Shown here one piece after another: positions 23,520 through 31,177 of a stretch of DNA of 34,356 nt. Within the stretch, counting starts at the first letter, position 1. Every line of letters starts with the position of its first letter. The stretch covers positions 1-34,356 of the forward strand of contig CAZSLV010000007.1 in NCBI GenBank assembly GCA_964607545.1. The letters are read 5' to 3'. The notes beneath the pieces are model-generated. The model searched no databases, had not been told where the DNA came from, and was given only the letters and a program-made list of their open reading frames with translations. This DNA is from Gudongella sp964607545. Lineage in GTDB: Bacteria; Bacillota; Clostridia; Tissierellales; Tissierellaceae. Position numbers and translations under genes: made by a program.

Positions 23520-24710
23520 ATGAGTTTTAAAATTACGGACAAGGTAACGTGGGTAGGTAAAATTGACTGGGAGCTTAGAAGATTCCATGGTGATGAATAT
23601 TCAACTGACAAGGGATCTTCCTATAATTCATATCTTATAAGGGATGAAAAAACAGTTCTAATTGACACTGTTTGGCAACCATTTGATAGGGAATTTGTTG
23701 AAAATTTAAAGAGAGAAATCGACCTAAATGAAATAGACTATATTATAGCCCAGCATGGGGAAGTTGACCACAGTGGATCTTTACCATTATTACTTAAAGA
23801 AATACCTGATACACCTGTTTATTGTACTGCAAACGGTAAGAAAATACTTCAGGGACACTACCATGAAGATTGGAACTTTGTAGAAGTTAAAACTGGTGAT
23901 ACTTTAAACATTGGAGAATCAACACTTACTTTTGTTGAAGCTAGGATGCTTCATTGGCCAGATAGTATGGTTACTTATATGGATACTGACCAGATATTAT
24001 TTAGTAATGATGCCTTTGGCCAGCATTACGCTTCTGAGTTTATGTACAATGATAAGGTAGACCAATGTGAGCTTTGGGAAGAGGCAATAAAATACTATGC
24101 AAATATATTAACGCCTTTTAACAAGCTAGTGGATATGAAAATCAAAGAAATTTTAAGTTTTAACCTTCCATTAAGTATGATAGCCCCATCTCATGGTATT
24201 ATATGGAGAGATAACCCTGTACAAATCGTAGAAAAATACCTAGAGTGGGCTGGTAACTATCAAGAAGATCAAATATCAATTGTTTATGATTCAATGTGGG
24301 GCGGAACAAGAAGAATGGCTGAAGCTATAAGAGAAGGAATCTTACAAGTTCATCCAGAGGTAAATGTTAAACTCTTTAATGCAGCAATAACAGATAAAAA
24401 CGATCTTATTACAGAGATATTTAAATCAAAAGGATTTTTGTTGGGTTCTTCAACTGTAAATAAGTCCATTCAGCATGCTGTTGGTGGTCTGATGACTATG
24501 ATAAGAGGTATTGGATTTAAAAACAAGAAAGCCGCATCATTTGGTTCATATGGATGGAGTGGAGAATCAATAGGAATCCTAGATGACCTTTTAGAAACTG
24601 CAGGTTTTGAAGTAGCACAAGAGGGTATAAAAGCCTTGTGGAACCCAGACGAGGAAGCTCGTTTAGAATGCATAGAATTTGGCAAAAGCTTTGCAAACAA
24701 ATTTGATTAA
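23520..24710 (+). CDS. Class A flavodiiron protein (oxygen or NO reductase)
   Basis: Flavodiiron proteins reduce O2 to water and/or NO to N2O in the cytoplasm of anaerobes. The 396-residue product has the metallo-beta-lactamase-like diiron domain with all ligands visible: H79-x-E81-x-D83-H84 (QHGEVDHSG), H145, D164 and H225. The flavodoxin domain (about 250-396) has YDSMWGGTRRMAEAI for the FMN phosphate, and SYGWSGES. There is no fused rubredoxin, so an external rubredoxin or flavoprotein must donate electrons. AAGGAGGGTG precedes the ATG. Position after the FNR-like regulator supports regulation by O2 or NO. Confidence 0.96.
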   Translation: MSFKITDKVTWVGKIDWELRRFHGDEYSTDKGSSYNSYLIRDEKTVLIDTVWQPFDREFVENLKREIDLNEIDYIIAQHGEVDHSGSLPLLLKEIPDTPVYCTANGKKILQGHYHEDWNFVEVKTGDTLNIGESTLTFVEARMLHWPDSMVTYMDTDQILFSNDAFGQHYASEFMYNDKVDQCELWEEAIKYYANILTPFNKLVDMKIKEILSFNLPLSMIAPSHGIIWRDNPVQIVEKYLEWAGNYQEDQISIVYDSMWGGTRRMAEAIREGILQVHPEVNVKLFNAAITDKNDLITEIFKSKGFLLGSSTVNKSIQHAVGGLMTMIRGIGFKNKKAASFGSYGWSGESIGILDDLLETAGFEVAQEGIKALWNPDEEARLECIEFGKSFANKFD

Positions 24711-24715
24711 AGTTT

Positions 24716-24743
24716 AGGCAGGGTATACCTGCCTTTATTTTTT
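24716..24743 (+). terminator. Terminator after the flavodiiron gene
   Basis: AGGCAGG (24716-24722) and CCTGCCT (24728-24734) form a 7-bp stem with loop GTATA, followed by TTATTTTTTT. Confidence 0.9.
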
Positions 24744-24767
24744 TAAATTGGGAAAGAGGGTGATAAA

Positions 24768-25886
24768 TTGAATATATTACTAGCACCATGTGGTTTAGGC
24801 TCTAGCATGAAAGCAGATAAAATGTCTGAACATATGAGACAGGGGATAAAAATGACAAGAAAAAATGTAGATATACGAGATTATCCTCTCTTAAGTTACA
24901 GAAATCCCCTAGGACAGGTCCTGGCCTTTGGGGGTATGACAAAGTCTTTAAAGACCCTAGATCCCTTAGGAAGGGACATAATAGCTAAATACGGTCTTGT
25001 AAATAATAAAGTGATAATTTCATTAAAAGAAGCTTCTGGCCTTACAAGACTAGCTGAAGAAGAAAAAAATCCACTGCAAACCTCAACCTTGGGGAGTGGA
25101 TTAATGGTCATGGATGGACTTAATAAAGGTCACAGGAAATTTTATATATTTACCACTGGCTCAGCAACTAATGATGGTGGGATTGGGTTTTTATCAGCCT
25201 TAGGTTTTAAATTTTTAGATGCTAAAGGCGAAAAAGTGGAGTTAAATGCAAAAGGTTTATATGATATAAGAAAGATAGATATGGATGGAGTTGACACTAG
25301 AGTTTATGAATCAGAGTTTATTGTAGTAAGTAACTATACAAATTCTTTTTCTGGGGTCAGAGGAATTGCCTATGAATACGGCCCTATAAAAGGGGCAAAT
25401 CCCCTAATGATTCAAAGAATGGACAGGGGGCTTAGGAATTTTGCGCTTGAAATTGAAAGACACCTGGGTATTGATATAGAAAAATACAGGGGCAGTGGTG
25501 CTGGTGGAGGCACAGGAGGCGGTATAATTGCATTTTTAGATGCAAGGGTTTTAAGTTATGTGGATGCCTTTATTGAAATAACAGAATTAGATAATCTTAT
25601 AAAAGATACTGATCTTGTTATAGTTGGTTGTAAAGAACTTGCAGAGGTTCCAAAAGCTCACCAGGGTATGCTGGCTATTTGTGAACTAGCTCAAAAAAAC
25701 CACGTCCCCATAGCTGGTATATTTGCAAACTTAGAAGATGGCTACCAAGACTTTTATAGCAGGGGCTTTAAAGGAATATATTCTATGTATAATAGCCCTA
25801 ATGATAAGGGACTTGATACTGGGTATTTGATAGAAAAATTGACAAGTTCAATATCCCACTTGTTAATTCCAGAAAGTGATAAGTAA
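24768..25886 (+). CDS. Glycerate kinase family protein
   Basis: This 372-residue protein of the GarK/GlxK family phosphorylates D-glycerate, generally to 2-phosphoglycerate. Visible family segments are ISLKEASGL, TGSATNDGGIGFLSALGF, SNYTNSFSGVRG, and the glycine-rich SGAGGGTGGGIIAFLDA. The start is TTG at 24768, with GAGGGTGAT upstream. The N-terminal region is slightly divergent from the usual (A/P)DSFKGS motif (here APCGLGSSMKADKM), so substrate identity is somewhat less certain than family membership. The last codons abut the next gene, implying co-transcription. Confidence 0.88.
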   Translation: MNILLAPCGLGSSMKADKMSEHMRQGIKMTRKNVDIRDYPLLSYRNPLGQVLAFGGMTKSLKTLDPLGRDIIAKYGLVNNKVIISLKEASGLTRLAEEEKNPLQTSTLGSGLMVMDGLNKGHRKFYIFTTGSATNDGGIGFLSALGFKFLDAKGEKVELNAKGLYDIRKIDMDGVDTRVYESEFIVVSNYTNSFSGVRGIAYEYGPIKGANPLMIQRMDRGLRNFALEIERHLGIDIEKYRGSGAGGGTGGGIIAFLDARVLSYVDAFIEITELDNLIKDTDLVIVGCKELAEVPKAHQGMLAICELAQKNHVPIAGIFANLEDGYQDFYSRGFKGIYSMYNSPNDKGLDTGYLIEKLTSSISHLLIPESDK

Positions 25887-25887
25887 T

Positions 25888-26805
25888 ATGAATGATGGAA
25901 AAAGATATACCACATTAAACTCAGAATTGAAAAAGATATTTAATGAAAAAACAATAAAACTCTCACTAGATGGAGGGTTTTCTTGTCCTAATAGGGATGG
26001 AACCATCCATAGTAGGGGGTGTATATTTTGTGGAGACAGGGGTAGTGGTGAATTTACAGATGGTAAATTAAACTTAACAGACCAAGCCTACAAGCAAATT
26101 TCAGTACTTTCTAAAAAATGGAAGGCTAATAAATATATTGCCTATTTTCAATCTTTTACAAACACCTATGATAGGCTAGATAATTTAAAAAAAAGATATG
26201 AAAGCATCTTAGAAGTTCCTGGTATAGTTGGCCTTGCTATTGCAACCAGACCAGATTGCTTATCTGATGAAATCCTTGACTACCTAGGCCAATTAAACAA
26301 AAAAACTTTCTTATGGGTAGAACTTGGTCTTCAAACAATCCACAAGGAGTCTGAACTTTTTATTAGAAGGGGCTACACTTTAGATGTATACGATAGGGCT
26401 ATTTATGAGCTAAAGAAGAGAAATATTAAAGTAGTAACCCATGCTATCATAGGACTTCCAAATGAAACAAGGGAAGATATATTAGAAACCTGTGATTATA
26501 TTGGGAAAAAAAATATATGGGGAATTAAACTTCACTCTCTTTATATACAAAAAGATACGGACCTATACAGGGCCTATATAAATAACCCCTTTAAGCTTAT
26601 GACTAAGGATGACTATGTAGACCTTGTAACAGAAATTATTAGTATTCTGCCAAAAGACCTGGTCATTCACAGGTTAACTGGCGATGGAAATAAGGCCTTA
26701 TTATATGAACCAAGATGGAGCATGGATAAGCTTAGTGTCCTTTCCTCCATAGATAAGTCCCTTAAAGAAAAAAACTACTACCAGGCTTGTAAGATAAAAC
26801 TGTAA
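25888..26805 (+). CDS. Radical SAM protein, TIGR01212 (YtqA-like) family
   Basis: The 305-residue protein starts (ATG at 25888, one base after the previous stop) with the family-specific KRYTTLNSELKKIF, then LSLDGGFSCPNRDGT and GCIFCG, which supply the three cluster cysteines. Downstream are FQSFTNTYDRLDNLK, ATRPDCLSDEIL and WVELGLQTIH. YtqA-type proteins resemble the Elp3/MiaB-like radical SAM set, but the reaction is not known. A GTG at 25876 overlapping the previous gene is an alternative start. The ribosome site is weak, consistent with translational coupling to glycerate kinase. Confidence 0.9.
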   Translation: MNDGKRYTTLNSELKKIFNEKTIKLSLDGGFSCPNRDGTIHSRGCIFCGDRGSGEFTDGKLNLTDQAYKQISVLSKKWKANKYIAYFQSFTNTYDRLDNLKKRYESILEVPGIVGLAIATRPDCLSDEILDYLGQLNKKTFLWVELGLQTIHKESELFIRRGYTLDVYDRAIYELKKRNIKVVTHAIIGLPNETREDILETCDYIGKKNIWGIKLHSLYIQKDTDLYRAYINNPFKLMTKDDYVDLVTEIISILPKDLVIHRLTGDGNKALLYEPRWSMDKLSVLSSIDKSLKEKNYYQACKIKL

Positions 26806-26831
26806 TTATATTGTAAAGACTTTTGTAAAGA

Positions 26832-26893
26832 AACACCTCTTTAATTGGGTATATGTATATTAGTGATGTAAAATGTAAGAAAAGAGGGGTGTT
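26832..26893 (+). promoter_or_regulatory. Inverted repeat pairing with the lipoprotein gene's ribosome site
   Basis: AACACCTCTTT (26832-26842) can pair with AGAGGGGTGTT and its flank (26883-26893), with two G-U pairs, around a 40-base AT-rich loop. The 3' arm is the ribosome site for the ATG at 26897. The arrangement resembles that before the LCP gene at 31123-31176. Confidence 0.4.
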
Positions 26894-26896
26894 ATT

Positions 26897-27859
26897 ATGC
26901 AAAAGAAAAATTTATTAATTTTATTTTTAACCATAGCCTTAATCTTTACTATATCGGGCTGTAAAAAAGATGAAGTAGATAAAGTAGAAGACCCTACTCC
27001 ACCACCAGTAGAGAATCCTGTTGAAGAAGTAAAAGAGGATGAACAAGAGGTAATCATAAGTGACTATCAAAAGTTGGTGGAAGAGGAAAGGTCAGTTGAA
27101 GAATTAAATGAATATATAAGTGAAAATCTTCCTAAGCTGGGTCAATTAGGTGGGAACACCATGATAGATGGCTTGGAAAAAAGGATGGAAGAGGAATTAG
27201 AAGACCTAAGGCTTAAATTAGAAGACTTAGATACAGACATGGAGCTTGTAAATATTATTGGAAGCGATGGGTATTTAAAAGAAGACAAGTTTGACCAAAT
27301 TAAAAACGAGGATTTAAAAGAAGAAGTTATCAAAGCAAATACTAATAATTACCGCATATTAAGTAGGGAAGGAAACCTTGATATTGGTATTGACTATAGG
27401 AAGTTAATGGATTTTAAAGATAAATTATCACCTGAATGGCAAGAGTATTTAGAAATAAAAGCTAAGAATATTGAAAATCCACCATATGCAGATGGGTCTC
27501 TTGCTATAAGCTTTGATGAACTAGCCGATAGAATATTAGAAATTGAAAATTATTTAAATAGGTATATCAATGGACCAAGGCAAAATGAGCTCTTAGAAGA
27601 TTACGAAATGCATTTGACAAATTACTATAAGGGTCTGCCAAACACACCTATAGCAGAATATGACACAAAACAAATATTTGAAAATGTATATAAGTCCTAC
27701 CAAAAGACTGGTGCAAATGAGGGTTATGTGACTTCAAGCATGATTCAAGAATACCAAATAGCAATAAGAGACAATAAGATGCTAATAGATGAAACGATAA
27801 TGAACCTTGCAGACCAATATATTGAAGAATCAGTAAGAGTATTAAGAGAATTTAAATAA
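26897..27859 (+). CDS. Lipoprotein of unknown function
   Basis: This 320-residue product has a signal peptide and lipobox (TISGC, lipidated Cys near residue 22). A Pro/Glu/Asp-rich tether follows (residues about 25-55, including PTPPPVENP), then a helical, strongly acidic domain to the C-terminus with leucine- and glutamate-rich segments (for example EKRMEEELEDLRLKLEDL) suggestive of a short coiled coil. I recognise no enzyme motif. It is expected to be anchored on the outer face of the membrane. The gene is separate from the radical SAM gene and opposite a convergent nrfA. Confidence 0.8.
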   Translation: MQKKNLLILFLTIALIFTISGCKKDEVDKVEDPTPPPVENPVEEVKEDEQEVIISDYQKLVEEERSVEELNEYISENLPKLGQLGGNTMIDGLEKRMEEELEDLRLKLEDLDTDMELVNIIGSDGYLKEDKFDQIKNEDLKEEVIKANTNNYRILSREGNLDIGIDYRKLMDFKDKLSPEWQEYLEIKAKNIENPPYADGSLAISFDELADRILEIENYLNRYINGPRQNELLEDYEMHLTNYYKGLPNTPIAEYDTKQIFENVYKSYQKTGANEGYVTSSMIQEYQIAIRDNKMLIDETIMNLADQYIEESVRVLREFK

Positions 27860-27872
27860 GAGATAAAATAAA

Positions 27873-27899
27873 AAAGACATGGTTTTAAACCATGTCTTT
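27873..27899. terminator. Bidirectional terminator between the lipoprotein gene and nrfA
   Basis: AAAGACATGG (27873-27882) pairs with CCATGTCTTT (27890-27899), with loop TTTTAAA. The minus strand continues with a T-rich tract, so it mainly serves nrfA; the + strand tail is weaker. Confidence 0.85.
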
Positions 27900-27904
27900 A
27901 AAGT

Positions 27905-29074
27905 TTATTTAAGAATTTCCAGTGCCTTCATAGCTAAGTCAAATGCTTCATCAAGGTTTTTGTGGGCTAGCTTTTCATTATGGAAACCTTCTCCATTTTC
28001 TACAAATACAAAGTCCCATTTGAATTGAGCTTTTCTGTGGTAGTCTCTAGCTTCATTTAAAAGATCCTGGTCAAAGCTTGCATCATTTGTTGCAAGGGTT
28101 AACTCTTTTATTAACTCTACTAAGACAGAAGCGACTTGAGACATTTTAGTATCAACTGAAGCTTGAATTTTTTCAACTTCCTTTCTCAAGGATTCTTCTG
28201 TTTCATTTGAATGGCAAGTTAGACAAGAAGCTTCAATAGTTTTTAAAGGGCTTGTCCAGTGGTGGGAAGAAAAATTTCCTCCATCTTCATTTACTGCATT
28301 TGGCATATGACAATCTACACAAGTAAGACCCATTTTAGCATGTATGCCTCCCTGGTAGGTTTCAAACTCTGGATGCTGGGCCTTCAAAAGGTTGCTTCCA
28401 GTAGAAGGATGAACCCAATCAGAGTAATTTATTTCATCATAATAGGCAATCATTGAGTCTGTATCCTTACCCTTATGCCAAGGTAATATAACTTCCTTTG
28501 TCTCCGGGTCTAAGTAGTATTCTACATGACATTGACCACAGGCTAGTTCCTTAGGATTATATTCCTTATCAGAAAAAGAAAGGCCCGTATTTAAGTGTTC
28601 CCTAGTTACAACAAAGGTCCCTGGCGTATTTTCATGACAATCATAGCAAGATATTGTATTTAAATCACTACTGGCAACATCTTCAAATTTAAGTGAATTA
28701 ACAGAAATTCCATCTTCTTTAAGCAATTCTACAAAATCTGCACTCTTACAAGCCAAGCAACTTGCAGCAGGCTTGGGCCTTTCTGTATTCATAACATCCT
28801 CAAGTGCATATGTATGACCTCTTGCCCTAAGGTATTCTATAGAAAAACCATAGCCCTCATAAAAATCTTTTAAATATGGGTACTTTTCTAAGTAATCGAT
28901 AGGAACTGACCCACCATAAAGAGTAGGCTCCATTTCAGAGTTCATTAAGTAAGAATTGTATTGGTCTTCAAATTCATCCTCCCAATATTCTGCCTTTAAT
29001 ATTCCTTGATCCTTACTACACCCTGTAAGCATGAGTAATAAAATTACTAAAAGTGGTAAGAACTTTTTTAACAT
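27905..29074 (-). CDS. nrfA: Pentahaem cytochrome c nitrite reductase (ammonia-forming), predicted lipoprotein
   Basis: NrfA reduces nitrite (and NO, hydroxylamine) to ammonium outside the membrane. The 389-residue product has five haem-binding sites: the catalytic CLACK (106-110, lysine-ligated), then CYDCH (143-147), CGQCH (179-183), CVDCH (252-256) and CLTCH (284-288). HVEYY after the third haem and GGIHAKMG before the fourth match the active-site region. The N-terminus is a lipoprotein signal (LMLTGC, lipidated C19), so it is probably tethered to the membrane. It is shorter than typical NrfA (about 440-480). No nrfH or other quinol dehydrogenase gene adjoins. Start 29074 is preferred over the ATG at 29080 for ribosome-site spacing. 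Confidence 0.94.
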   Translation of the reverse strand: MLKKFLPLLVILLLMLTGCSKDQGILKAEYWEDEFEDQYNSYLMNSEMEPTLYGGSVPIDYLEKYPYLKDFYEGYGFSIEYLRARGHTYALEDVMNTERPKPAASCLACKSADFVELLKEDGISVNSLKFEDVASSDLNTISCYDCHENTPGTFVVTREHLNTGLSFSDKEYNPKELACGQCHVEYYLDPETKEVILPWHKGKDTDSMIAYYDEINYSDWVHPSTGSNLLKAQHPEFETYQGGIHAKMGLTCVDCHMPNAVNEDGGNFSSHHWTSPLKTIEASCLTCHSNETEESLRKEVEKIQASVDTKMSQVASVLVELIKELTLATNDASFDQDLLNEARDYHRKAQFKWDFVFVENGEGFHNEKLAHKNLDEAFDLAMKALEILK

Positions 29075-29100
29075 AATCATAAACCTCCTTTATCAAAACA

Positions 29101-29119
29101 AAGTGTTAACATTATAACA
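29101..29119 (-). promoter_or_regulatory. Extended -10 promoter of nrfA overlapped by an inverted repeat
   Basis: On the minus strand, TGTTATAAT is an extended -10 (TATAAT at 29116-29111). The same bases form TGTTA-N6-TAACA (29104-29119), a possible operator. No good -35 is visible. Confidence 0.4.
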
Positions 29120-29172
29120 ATACCCTCTTAGGATAAATTTAACCACAAAGGCCTAATTTACTCAAAAACTCT

Positions 29173-29200
29173 TTGATTTTGATAATTAATATTATATGAT
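29173..29200 (+). promoter_or_regulatory. Probable promoter of the hemerythrin/PAS gene
   Basis: TTGATT (29173-29178) and TATGAT (29195-29200) have a 16-base spacer, and the predicted start lies shortly before the ribosome site at about 29230. TTGAT-N4-ATAAT within it only partly matches an FNR box. Confidence 0.5.
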
Positions 29201-29243
29201 AAGGGTATATATTATTAATAGATTAACTAGGAGGGAATATATA

Positions 29244-30473
29244 ATGAGTGAATTAATCAACAACAGAGATAAGATAATTGTCGATAAAGAAAAACAAGCT
29301 AAGCTAAAAGAAGTTATTATGGAATTACATGCAGGTAAAAGCGTTGAAGAGGTAAAGGAAAAATTTGCTGATGTAATAGAAGGGGTTTCACCACTTGAAA
29401 TTTCAATGATGGAAGTTGCTCTAGTAAAGGATGGACTTCCTATAGAAGAAATCCAGTACTTATGTGATGTTCATGCAGAAGTATTTAAGGGCTCATTAGA
29501 AGAAATCCACCATCCAGAAGAAGTTCCAGGTCATCCAGTTTATACCCTAAGAGAGGAAAATAAGGCCCTAGAAGAATTGATGGATAAGGATATAAAGTCA
29601 TCCCTTGATAAATTTATGGAAGATGACAATGAAGATAATAAGTTTGACCTAATAGAACAAGTTAACCTCTTGTGGGATATTGATAAGCACTATAGTAGGA
29701 AGGAAAACCTTATATTTCCATACCTAGAAAAGGCAGGGATAACAGCACCTCCTCAAGTTATGTGGGGGGTAGATGATGAAATAAGGGAAAAAATAAAACT
29801 TGCAAAAGATGCCCTAGTAAATTATTCAGGTGACAAAAATGATATAAAAGAAAAAATTGAAAGTGCTATAACTCAAATAAAAGATATGCTATTTAAGGAA
29901 GAAAGCATCCTCTTTCCAATGTGTTTAGAAACACTAACTGAAGATGAATGGATAAAGGTATATGAAGGTTCAGCTGAAATTGGCTACACCCTAATACCCC
30001 CACAAAAAGATTGGGAATTAAAGCGTGTTAATGTTATAAAAAAAGAAGAAGAAAAAGGAATCACTGAAAGTGGTTTTATAAAATTTGAAACTGGAATCTT
30101 ATCTTCTAAGGAACTTAATTTTATGCTTAATCACATACCAGGGGATTTTACCTTTGTAGATAAGGATGATGTTGTAAAGTACTTTTCTCAAGGAAAAGAA
30201 AGAATATTTGCAAGGACCAAGGCAATAATAGGAAGAAAAGTAGAAAATTGCCACCCACCAAAAAGTGCCCATATAGTTGAAAAAATAGTGGAGGATTTCA
30301 AGGAGGGTAAAAAAGATAGTGAAAGTTTTTGGCTCCAACTTGGTGAAAAATTTGTATTAATTCAGTACTTTGCAGTAAGGGATGATAAGGGACAATACCT
30401 AGGAACTCTTGAACACTCCATGGATATAGCCCCAATACAAAAGATAGAGGGAGAAAAGAGATTAATGTCCTAA
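29244..30473 (+). CDS. DUF438/hemerythrin/PAS-domain protein
   Basis: This 409-residue protein has three recognisable parts. Residues about 15-75 are a DUF438 segment (LKEVIMELHAGKSVEEVKEKF). Residues about 80-250 are a hemerythrin-like helical bundle with histidine/glutamate ligands (HAEVFKG, HHPEEVPGHP, DKHYSRKENLIFPYLE, KEESILFPM). Residues about 290-400 are a PAS domain (FTFVDKDDVVKYFSQGKERIFART, then CHPPKSAHIVEKIVEDFKEG). Similar proteins occur beside O2/NO-response genes in clostridia and may sense or bind O2 or NO at a diiron site; that role is inferred. The ATG at 29244 has TAGGAGGG upstream; an upstream in-frame extension to 29196 would contain the promoter region and is rejected. 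Confidence 0.9.
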   Translation: MSELINNRDKIIVDKEKQAKLKEVIMELHAGKSVEEVKEKFADVIEGVSPLEISMMEVALVKDGLPIEEIQYLCDVHAEVFKGSLEEIHHPEEVPGHPVYTLREENKALEELMDKDIKSSLDKFMEDDNEDNKFDLIEQVNLLWDIDKHYSRKENLIFPYLEKAGITAPPQVMWGVDDEIREKIKLAKDALVNYSGDKNDIKEKIESAITQIKDMLFKEESILFPMCLETLTEDEWIKVYEGSAEIGYTLIPPQKDWELKRVNVIKKEEEKGITESGFIKFETGILSSKELNFMLNHIPGDFTFVDKDDVVKYFSQGKERIFARTKAIIGRKVENCHPPKSAHIVEKIVEDFKEGKKDSESFWLQLGEKFVLIQYFAVRDDKGQYLGTLEHSMDIAPIQKIEGEKRLMS

Positions 30474-30495
30474 GTTAAATAAGGAGGTTTAGTAA

Positions 30496-31071
30496 ATGAG
30501 TAAGGTCTTAGTACTTTTAGCTGATGGTTTTGAAGAAGTTGAAGCCTTAACCTGTGTTGATTATTTAAGAAGGGCAAGTTTAGATGCAATAATGGTATCA
30601 ACAATAGATACTTTAAGTGTAAAGGGAGCCCATGGGATAGAAGTTAAGGCGGATATGTTCCTAAAGGATGTTAAAGAAGTTTCTCATTACAGAGGCCTTA
30701 TTATACCAGGAGGTCTACCAGGGGCAACCAACTTAAGAGATAACACTGAAGTAATTGACTTAGTAAGAGCCTTTAACAATGCTAATAAAATGCTAGGTGC
30801 CATTTGTGCAGGACCTATAGTATTGGATAAAGCAAGGATTTTAGAAGGTAAAAAAGCAACTTGCTACCCAGGTTTTGGCAAGGACTTAGAAGGAGCAATT
30901 TTAAAAGAAGACTTAGTAGTAAGAGATGGAAATATTATAACATCAAGAGGGCCAGCAAGTGCAGTTTACTTTGCCCTTGAAATTATTGAATATTTGCATT
31001 CTGGAGATAAGGAGAGGGAAGTTAAAAAGTCTATATTACTTGATTTAGTTGAAAACAAGAAAAGAGCTTAA
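30496..31071 (+). CDS. DJ-1/PfpI family protein
   Basis: This 191-residue protein of the ThiJ/DJ-1 group begins MSKVLVLLADGFEEVEA, with the conserved glutamate of the active site. It has the nucleophile elbow LGAICAGP (catalytic cysteine near 104) and IIPGGLPGATNL. It resembles YajL/DJ-1 rather than PfpI proteases. The family is associated with oxidative or carbonyl stress and cysteine oxidation; the activity of this member is not determined by sequence. AAGGAGG precedes the ATG, 22 bases after the hemerythrin gene, so it is probably co-transcribed. Confidence 0.92.
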   Translation: MSKVLVLLADGFEEVEALTCVDYLRRASLDAIMVSTIDTLSVKGAHGIEVKADMFLKDVKEVSHYRGLIIPGGLPGATNLRDNTEVIDLVRAFNNANKMLGAICAGPIVLDKARILEGKKATCYPGFGKDLEGAILKEDLVVRDGNIITSRGPASAVYFALEIIEYLHSGDKEREVKKSILLDLVENKKRA

Positions 31072-31122
31072 ATGAGTTTTGTATCTAAATTGTAATTATT
31101 AAAGTATTATAATTAATTGTAA

Positions 31123-31176
31123 ATACACCTCATTTATAGTATTATATAAGTTAGCATAAAATTAAATGAGGTGTAT
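31123..31176 (+). promoter_or_regulatory. Perfect 14-bp inverted repeat burying the LCP gene's ribosome site
   Basis: ATACACCTCATTTA (31123-31136) is exactly complementary to TAAATGAGGTGTAT (31163-31176), around a 26-base AT-rich loop. The 3' arm contains GAGGTG, the ribosome site for the ATG at 31178. If the 5' arm is transcribed, the site would be closed; otherwise it may be a DNA operator. Confidence 0.6.
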
Positions 31177-31177
31177 A

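Noticed and set aside
26811..26835. TGTAAA repeat resembling a WalR box upstream of the lipoprotein gene
   Set aside because: The two TGTAAA units are 6 bases apart rather than the 5 of the consensus, and the LCP upstream region does not share the spacing.
29172..29187. FNR box in front of the hemerythrin/PAS gene
   Set aside because: Only the left half TTGAT matches; the right half is ATAAT instead of ATCAA.
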